A stretch of 9,923 nucleotides of DNA. It comes from Desulfuromusa sp. (GTDB taxonomy: Bacteria > Desulfobacterota > Desulfuromonadia > Desulfuromonadales > Geopsychrobacteraceae). A program made the position numbers and the translations under genes. The stretch's first letter is position 1; the number at the start of each line of letters is the position of its first letter. The notes under the pieces are model-generated. The model did no database searches. It had not been told where the DNA came from and saw only the letters and a list, made by a program, of their open reading frames with translations. This document shows positions 5,519 through 9,923 of this stretch, in pieces. The stretch lies in contig JAUVCS010000018.1 in NCBI GenBank assembly GCA_030590745.1, positions 1 to 9,923 on the forward strand. The letters run 5' to 3'.

Positions 5519-7132
5519 ATGCGAGTCACAACAGATTTTCTGATTATTGGGAGCGGAATCGCCGGGCTCTCCTACGCTTTAAAGGTTGCCGATCGTGGGA
5601 CTGTCTCTCTGGTAACAAAACGTGATATTGATGTTTCAGCAACCCAGCTGGCACAGGGTGGAATCGCAACAGTATTTTCCGATAAAGATAGTTTTTCTTC
5701 CCATGCCGAAGACACCATGGTTGCCGGTGCGCAGCTTTCCAACCCGGAAATTGTTGACCTTGTCGTAGAAGTTGGCCCCGAAGCGATCGATGATCTGATC
5801 AATTGGGGGGTCAAATTCAGCCGTAACGAAGATAATCAATATGACTTGACCCGTGAAGGGGGACACAGTCATCGCAGAATACTCCATGCCAAAGATGCCA
5901 CGGGTCGTGAAATTGAGCGTGCTCTTGTTGAAGCGGCACTCAAACACCCCAATATTACTCTATATCAGGATCATATAGCGGTTGATTTAATCACCGAGAG
6001 TAAAGTGCTACACAAAAAGCTTACCAAAGATCGCTGCCTTGGTGCCTATATCCTGGATAAGAAGAACAATGAGGTTGTCGCTTTCGGAGCTCAGTTTACC
6101 ATTCTGGCGACCGGTGGAGCTGGAAAAGTATACTTCTTTACCTGCAATCCAGATATTGCAACGGGTGACGGAATTGCAATTGGCTGGCGTGCCGGGGCAA
6201 CTGTTGCCAATATGGAGTTCATGCAGTTCCACCCCACCACCCTCTATCATCCCAAGGCAAAATCATTCCTCATTTCTGAAGCAGTTCGCGGTGAAGGGGG
6301 AATCTTGAGACGGGGCGATGACTATGCTTTCATGCCGGACTATCATGAGTTAAAAGATTTAGCTCCGAGAGATATTGTTGCCCGAGCTATTGATAATGAA
6401 ATGAAAAAATCAGGAGCAGACTGCGTTTTCCTTGACATTACCCATAAAGGTGCCGACTTTATTAAACATCACTTCCCGATGATCTATGAAACTTGTCTTG
6501 GTTTCGGGATTGACATGACCAGAGAACCTATCCCGGTAGTTCCAGCAACTCATTATCTTTGTGGTGGGTTAAGTGTTGACAAGAATGGGGAGACCAGTAT
6601 CGATAATCTGTTTGCTATCGGTGAAGTTGCCTGTACCGGATTGCATGGTGCTAACCGCCTGGCAAGCAACAGCCTGCTGGAGGGAGTGGTATTTGCGAAA
6701 ATAGCTGCAGCAGTCTCATTATCACGCCTAGGAGAACAACTTCCCCCAAACCCCGCTATCCCCCCTTGGGATTGTGGCAAAGCAACCAATAGTGACGAGG
6801 AAGTTATCGTTGCCCATAACTGGGATGAAATACGCCGCTGCATGTGGAATTATGTCGGCATTGTCCGCTCTGACAAACGTTTAGAGCGGGCGATGAGTCG
6901 AATCATGCTGATTCAAGAAGAGATTGATGAGTACTACTGGGATTTTCTTATTACCTCAGACTTGATTGAGTTACGTAATATTACAACTGTTGCCAGGTTA
7001 ATTGTTCAAAGTGCTCTATCACGACATGAGAGTCGAGGTCTTCATTACACCATCGACTATCCAGATCGGGATGATCAAAATTTTCACCGCGATACCATTA
7101 TTCCAGGGGCTCGCTATTCGGGAAAAGGATAA
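5519..7132 (+). CDS. nadB: L-aspartate oxidase
   Basis: This flavoprotein oxidises L-aspartate to iminoaspartate, which NadA condenses with dihydroxyacetone phosphate to quinolinate in de novo NAD synthesis; in anaerobes fumarate can be the electron acceptor. The FAD-binding motif IIGSGIAGLSYAL is at residues 9-21. Further family blocks are TQLAQGGIA, GGHSHRRILHAKDATG, LATGGAGKVYF, NMEFMQFHPTTLY, SEAVRGEGGILR, LAPRDIVARAID, HYLCGGLSVD and GEVACTGLHGANRLASNSLLEG, in the order expected for the flavoprotein subunit fold. At 537 residues it is full length. ATG 5519 was preferred (protein MRVTTDFLIIGSG) because GGAT at 5509-5512 sits 6 nt before it; ATG 5507, four codons upstream, has no ribosome site but cannot be excluded. 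It heads a tight operon: the chorismate mutase gene begins 4 nt after its stop. nadA and nadC are not in the window. Confidence 0.96.
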   Translation: MRVTTDFLIIGSGIAGLSYALKVADRGTVSLVTKRDIDVSATQLAQGGIATVFSDKDSFSSHAEDTMVAGAQLSNPEIVDLVVEVGPEAIDDLINWGVKFSRNEDNQYDLTREGGHSHRRILHAKDATGREIERALVEAALKHPNITLYQDHIAVDLITESKVLHKKLTKDRCLGAYILDKKNNEVVAFGAQFTILATGGAGKVYFFTCNPDIATGDGIAIGWRAGATVANMEFMQFHPTTLYHPKAKSFLISEAVRGEGGILRRGDDYAFMPDYHELKDLAPRDIVARAIDNEMKKSGADCVFLDITHKGADFIKHHFPMIYETCLGFGIDMTREPIPVVPATHYLCGGLSVDKNGETSIDNLFAIGEVACTGLHGANRLASNSLLEGVVFAKIAAAVSLSRLGEQLPPNPAIPPWDCGKATNSDEEVIVAHNWDEIRRCMWNYVGIVRSDKRLERAMSRIMLIQEEIDEYYWDFLITSDLIELRNITTVARLIVQSALSRHESRGLHYTIDYPDRDDQNFHRDTIIPGARYSGKG

Positions 7133-7136
7133 GGCT

Positions 7137-7412
7137 GTGGATATCGACACAATCAGGAAAAATATCAATCAACTTGATGATGATCTGCTACGGATTTTCA
7201 ATCAGCGTGCTGCTTTGGCTCTTAAAATTGGGGGGATGAAAAAGGATCTTGATCTGCCAATTTACGATCCAAAGCGCGAAAAGTTAATTTTTGAGCGGAT
7301 GCAGGAAAAAAATCACGGGCCGTTGGACAATTCAGCCATCATTCGTCTATTTGAACGGGTAATCGATGAAAGTCGTAGCCTGGAACGTACCCACACGAAA
7401 GGAAGTCGCTAA
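7137..7412 (+). CDS. Monofunctional AroQ-type chorismate mutase
   Basis: This converts chorismate to prephenate, the first step toward phenylalanine and tyrosine. The 91-residue product is a single AroQ helical unit, expected to dimerise like the E. coli P-protein domain. Residues matching the active site are visible: Arg7, Arg24, Lys35, Asp44, Arg47, Glu48 and Ser79 (E. coli Arg11, Arg28, Lys39, Asp48, Arg51, Glu52, Ser84). The position of E. coli Gln88 appears to be Glu83 (in ESRSLER). The frame is open back to 7002 inside nadB, but GTG 7137 is the natural start: AAAAGGA (7123-7129) is 7 nt upstream and MDIDTIRKNINQLDDDLL is the usual AroQ beginning. It follows nadB by 4 nt and precedes the next gene by 1 nt, so the three are probably translationally coupled. 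Chorismate mutase identity is secure; whether it serves mainly as an enzyme or as a regulatory partner of a DAHP synthase is open. Confidence 0.93.
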   Translation: MDIDTIRKNINQLDDDLLRIFNQRAALALKIGGMKKDLDLPIYDPKREKLIFERMQEKNHGPLDNSAIIRLFERVIDESRSLERTHTKGSR

Positions 7413-7413
7413 A

Positions 7414-7623
7414 ATGCTGGTCATTATGAAAAGAAAAGCCACTGAAGAGAACCTGCAACAGGTTAAACAATTTCTGGTCGAGCAGGATTGTGATTTTCAT
7501 CAATCAACCGGAGCGGATCGAATCATTCTTGGAGTTGTTGGTGATACCAGTAATATTGATCGCAGATTACTCAAAGAAATTTCCGGAGTGCTTGATGTCT
7601 ACCAGATTCCCGACGATGATTAG
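7414..7623 (+). CDS. Stand-alone DAHP synthase ferredoxin-like (FXD) domain protein
   Basis: The 69-residue product resembles from end to end the N-terminal ferredoxin-like domain of type I-beta DAHP synthases (Thermotoga maritima type), which binds tyrosine or phenylalanine and gates the active site. Shared features are a start MLVIMK, TEE at 10-12, H-x-S around residues 29-31, GADRIILGVVGD (33-44), and a final hydrophobic VLDVYQI. The catalytic TIM barrel is absent: the ORF ends at a TAG after three Asp codons and the next gene (pyrE) faces it 44 nt on, so this is not a simple frameshift within the window. The ATG at 7414 has AAAGGAA (7398-7404) 9 nt upstream; the longer frame from 7366 lies inside the mutase gene. 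It is 1 nt from the chorismate mutase stop. I infer a regulatory protein for aromatic synthesis acting in trans, but no such function is proven. Confidence 0.8.
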   Translation: MLVIMKRKATEENLQQVKQFLVEQDCDFHQSTGADRIILGVVGDTSNIDRRLLKEISGVLDVYQIPDDD

Positions 7624-7625
7624 GA

Positions 7626-7644
7626 GGAGGGTTAAATCCCCTCC
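7626..7644. terminator. GC-rich hairpin between convergent operons
   Basis: GGAGGG (7626-7631) and CCCTCC (7639-7644) form a 6-bp GC stem with a 7-nt loop; alternative registers with 7623-7631 and 7638-7648 are possible. It lies between the ends of the nadB operon and pyrE. Neither side has a run of T, so it is at best a weak or factor-assisted bidirectional terminator. Confidence 0.35.
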
Positions 7645-7667
7645 CTCCAATCAATCACTGACTGTTT

Positions 7668-8219
7668 CTAACCAACAACCTCAGATTTGGTAAACACCGT
7701 CCGCAGTACCTGACCTGCCCCCTCAATCGCTTCACGAGCCCCCTCTTCACGATCAACCAGGGTGATAATCCCTACCACCTCAAGCCCCTCTTCTTTTGCC
7801 CGCTCGACTGCCTTCATCGAAGAACCGCCAGTCGTTGTCACATCTTCAACAATGACAACCTTCGATCCGGGGGGAAGATTCTTCCGTCCTTCCAACCACT
7901 GACCGGTTCCGTGCCCCTTTGGTTCTTTGCGGATAATAAAGGCATGGACATTAACCCCTTCCAGTTGTGCAGCGATTGAGGTCGCTGTCGCAATCGGATC
8001 GGCTCCAAGGGTTAAACCTCCAACCCCATCAATTGTTACGCCAAACTGCTTTACCTCTTCCCAGAAAGCCTGTCCCACCAGCAAGCCACCACGAGAGTGC
8101 AAAGTTGTCTGTTTCCCATCAAAATAAAAATTACTTCTTCGACCGGAGGCCAGTGTCACTTCCCGTTCTTCATAGGATAAATCACGGATAATTTCTTTCA
8201 ATTCTTCTTTTATCGACAT
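7668..8219 (-). CDS. pyrE: Orotate phosphoribosyltransferase
   Basis: This enzyme joins orotate to PRPP to give orotidine 5'-monophosphate in pyrimidine synthesis. The 183-residue protein has the PRPP-binding motif VVIVEDVTTTGGS (121-133), the flexible catalytic loop RKEPKGHGTG (97-106), and the substrate-binding LASGRRSNFYFDGKQ (23-37). Length is normal for the short bacterial OPRT type. The ATG at 8219 has AGGAG (plus coordinates 8231-8227) 7 nt upstream. It lies downstream of purF on the same strand, 53 nt away. The gap contains a 20-bp palindrome over a possible promoter, so pyrE may be expressed both with purF and by itself. Confidence 0.96.
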   Translation of the reverse strand: MSIKEELKEIIRDLSYEEREVTLASGRRSNFYFDGKQTTLHSRGGLLVGQAFWEEVKQFGVTIDGVGGLTLGADPIATATSIAAQLEGVNVHAFIIRKEPKGHGTGQWLEGRKNLPPGSKVVIVEDVTTTGGSSMKAVERAKEEGLEVVGIITLVDREEGAREAIEGAGQVLRTVFTKSEVVG

Positions 8220-8239
8220 TTTCGCTCTCCTGAAATAAG

Positions 8240-8276
8240 ATTAAGTATTAATACTTAATTGATTGATTCATATCAA
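8240..8276 (-). promoter_or_regulatory. pyrE: Candidate pyrE promoter overlapped by a 20-bp palindrome
   Basis: ATTAAGTATTAATACTTAAT (8240-8259) is a perfect 20-bp palindrome. On the minus strand TTGATA (8276-8271, 5/6) and TATTAA (8253-8248, 4/6) are separated by 17 nt, so the -10 lies at the centre of the palindrome and the start would be near 8241, about 22 nt before the ATG. Because it is all AT apart from two G-C pairs and lacks a T tail, it is a poor terminator and a better operator for a dimeric repressor. The regulator is unknown. Confidence 0.45.
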
Positions 8277-9682
8277 AAAAGACCAAGCTGATTACTCTCT
8301 TTTAGACGGGGAAACATGATCGGATATTTCCCGCTGAAACAGGCATCACAAAAATCAAGTTTATGATCGCCGAACTGTTTCAGGGTCGCATGAAGACCCT
8401 CGATATCCAGATAACAGAGACTGTCTGCAGTAATATAACGGGCAATTTCTTCAACACTATGTGACGCTGAAATCAGTTCTTTCCGCGACGGGGTATCAAT
8501 CCCATAGAAACAGGGATAACTGGTTGGCGGACTGGAAATACGCACGTGAACCTCTCTGGCTCCGGCATTACGGATCATCTTGACAATTTTACGTGATGTG
8601 GTCCCCCGAACGATAGAATCATCAACCACCACCACCCGTTTTCCCTCCAGTATCTCACTGACCGGATTAAGCTTAAGCTTCACCCCAAAATGGCGAATAG
8701 CCTGCTGTGGCTCAATAAAGGTACGCCCGATATAGTGGTTACGGATCAACCCCAGCTCAAAGGGAAGACCTGCCTCCTCGGCATAACCCATCGCGGCAGG
8801 CATCCCTGAATCGGGAACAGCAATAACCAGATCCGCATCAATCGGATACTGACGGGCAAGTTGACGACCAAACTCTTTTCTTACCGGGTAGACCATACGA
8901 TTGAAAATCCGGCTGTCTGGACGGGCAAAATAGATATATTCGAAGATACAGGGAGTATTTCTCACCTCCCCCGGAAAAGGAAAATAGGACTTCATCCCCT
9001 TTTTATCGATCACAATCATTTCACCGGGCTCAATTTCCCGAATATATTCAGCTTCAATCAAATCAAAGGCGCAGGATTCAGAAGAGACTACAAAAGAACC
9101 ATCCAATCGCCCCAGACTTAGAGGGCGAAAACCACTTGGATCACGGACCGCAATCATCCGGGTTTCAGTCAGAAATGCAAGACTATACGCCCCTTTAACC
9201 TGCAGTAATGATTCACTAATTCTGTCGACCAGAGAGTCAGACTGAGACCGGGCAATCAGGTGAATAATCGTTTCAGTATCAGCGGTTGTGGAAAAGATCG
9301 AACCAGTTTTTTCCAACTCATTCCGCAGCTCCGGTGCATTAACCAGATTACCATTGTGAGCAACGGCAATACTGCCCCTGGAATAATCAACCATGATTGG
9401 CTGACAGTTTTTCATATCATTGCCACCGGCTGTCGAATAGCGAACATGACCAATGGCAGCAGGACCGGGCAGTTTGGCAAAGACATCATCATGTTTAAAA
9501 ACATCCGCTACCAGCCCCATACCCAAGTGAGCTTTCAGCTGCACACCATCAGAAGCAACGATGCCACAACTCTCCTGGCCGCGATGTTGCAGAGCATAAA
9601 GCCCCAAATAGGTCAGATTGGCAGCTTCCGGATGACCAAAAATTCCGAACACACCACACTCTTCGTGAAGTTTATCAAACAT
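8273..9682 (-). CDS. purF: Amidophosphoribosyltransferase (glutamine PRPP amidotransferase), Fe-S type
   Basis: This catalyses the first committed step of purine synthesis, transferring the glutamine amide to PRPP to give phosphoribosylamine. The 469-residue protein starts with a short propeptide of eight residues ending in EE, followed by the N-terminal nucleophile Cys9 (ECGVFGIFG). The glutaminase domain includes QHRGQESCG (32-40), RYSTAGG and AHNGNL. The PRPP motif VVVVDDSIVRGTT is at 350-362. Four cysteines, Cys245, Cys391, Cys445 and Cys448 (CIFEY, PCFYGID, FCDAC), match the [4Fe-4S] ligands of the B. subtilis type enzyme, where oxygen destroys the cluster and inactivates the protein. 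The ATG at 9682 has AAGGAG (plus coordinates 9699-9694) 11 nt upstream and the propeptide fits. It follows purQ by 66 nt on the same strand and precedes pyrE. Confidence 0.97.
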   Translation of the reverse strand: MFDKLHEECGVFGIFGHPEAANLTYLGLYALQHRGQESCGIVASDGVQLKAHLGMGLVADVFKHDDVFAKLPGPAAIGHVRYSTAGGNDMKNCQPIMVDYSRGSIAVAHNGNLVNAPELRNELEKTGSIFSTTADTETIIHLIARSQSDSLVDRISESLLQVKGAYSLAFLTETRMIAVRDPSGFRPLSLGRLDGSFVVSSESCAFDLIEAEYIREIEPGEMIVIDKKGMKSYFPFPGEVRNTPCIFEYIYFARPDSRIFNRMVYPVRKEFGRQLARQYPIDADLVIAVPDSGMPAAMGYAEEAGLPFELGLIRNHYIGRTFIEPQQAIRHFGVKLKLNPVSEILEGKRVVVVDDSIVRGTTSRKIVKMIRNAGAREVHVRISSPPTSYPCFYGIDTPSRKELISASHSVEEIARYITADSLCYLDIEGLHATLKQFGDHKLDFCDACFSGKYPIMFPRLKESNQLGLF

Positions 9683-9713
9683 GAATATATTGACTCCTTA
9701 AGTATAGCAAGGT

Positions 9714-9741
9714 CAGCCTCCAGCCCTTCAGCCTTTCAGCC
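9714..9741. repeat. Short imperfect tandem repeat in the purQ-purF spacer
   Basis: CAGCC occurs four times at 9714, 9721, 9729 and 9737, spaced 7, 8 and 8 nt (units such as TCAGCCTT). On the coding strand it reads as repeated GGCTGA/GGCTGG between the purQ stop and the purF ribosome site. No protein is encoded here. It may simply reflect replication slippage. Confidence 0.5.
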
Positions 9742-9748
9742 TAATCAC

Positions 9749-9923
9749 CTACAATAGCTCTTTTTCTATGAAACGTACCGCATTGCGGTACAACAGCAGC
9801 CCCATCCCCTCATCAGGTAACGTTTCCCGGGTCCAACGGGGATGATGGGTACGATGGGTAAAGGCTTCGGGATGGGGCATTAACCCAAAGAGTCGCCCGG
9901 TCGGATCGCAGATTCCGGCGATT
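9749..9923 (-). CDS. purQ: Phosphoribosylformylglycinamidine synthase glutaminase subunit, C-terminal part
   Basis: Only the last 57 residues are in the window; the gene continues beyond the right edge. The fragment begins IAGICDPTGRLFGLMPHPEA, where the PHPE block supplies the His and Glu of the class I glutamine amidotransferase triad. It ends with GMGLLLYRNAVRFIEKELL. PurQ supplies ammonia from glutamine for conversion of FGAR to FGAM, the fourth step of purine synthesis, together with PurL and PurS. The segment FTHRTHHPRWTRETLPDEG between PHPE and the last helix is longer than in the short Bacillus PurQ and recalls the larger PurQ of Geobacter-like species; a C-terminal domain of a long PurL is less likely. 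purF follows after 66 nt. Confidence 0.85.
   Translation of the reverse strand, partial: IAGICDPTGRLFGLMPHPEAFTHRTHHPRWTRETLPDEGMGLLLYRNAVRFIEKELL

Noticed and set aside
5636..5947. A 103-codon minus-strand open frame inside nadB
   Set aside because: Entirely antisense to conserved NadB blocks with no domain or start signals.
9701..9709. Extended -10 promoter (TGC-TATACT on the minus strand) for purF
   Set aside because: Transcription would begin near 9694, inside or after the purF ribosome site, and there is no -35; co-transcription with purQ is simpler.
9714..9741. CRISPR-like repeats
   Set aside because: Units are only 7-8 nt without spacers of defined length; no array and no cas genes in the window.
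9260..9757. A 165-codon plus-strand open frame antisense to purF
   Set aside because: Lies almost entirely opposite the well-supported purF coding sequence, has no recognisable domain and no ribosome site; a shadow frame.

Overview
The window is ordinary bacterial chromosome of moderate GC with short intergenic gaps. A B12-dependent ribonucleotide reductase, an Fe-S type PurF, NadB, a UMF1-type transporter and a PurQ tail with long charged insertions suggest an anaerobic or microaerobic Desulfuromonadales/Geobacter-like member of the Desulfobacterota. That placement is an inference from protein character, not from a search. No CRISPR array, phage module, intact insertion sequence or defence system is visible.

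Layout. Bases 2-1715 (+) hold the 3' two-thirds of nrdJ followed after 4 nt by a short YcgN/YkgJ-like cysteine-rich protein. A 272-nt gap (1716-1987) with a nested hairpin leads to an MFS transporter (1988-3301, +). Its 3' end overlaps by 21 bp the 3' end of a convergent Spy/CpxP-like periplasmic protein gene (3281-3703, -). Next on the minus strand are tRNA-Gly(GCC) with its own promoter and terminator, pgsA (4066-4653), a 106-nt intergenic region with nested inverted repeats, and a small secreted lytic transglycosylase (4810-5385). The transglycosylase gene is divergent from nadB, and each has a good sigma-70-type promoter.

On the plus strand nadB (to 7132), an AroQ chorismate mutase (7137-7412) and a 69-residue stand-alone DAHP synthase ferredoxin-like domain (7414-7623) form a tightly packed operon. 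They face a minus-strand purine/pyrimidine cluster read purQ (partial, from the right edge), purF, pyrE. A 20-bp perfect palindrome lies over a possible pyrE promoter between purF and pyrE.

Functionally the window is central metabolism: deoxynucleotide supply (nrdJ), phospholipid synthesis (pgsA), NAD synthesis (nadB), aromatic amino acid branch point (aroQ plus the orphan regulatory-type domain), and nucleotide synthesis (purQ, purF, pyrE). The most unusual item is the pair aroQ plus free ferredoxin-like domain. These correspond to the two alternative regulatory modules normally fused to type I-beta DAHP synthases, here encoded side by side without a catalytic barrel. Secondary points are a probably leaderless transglycosylase mRNA, a candidate structured RNA upstream of pgsA, and dyad-symmetric operator candidates before pyrE and the Spy-like gene.
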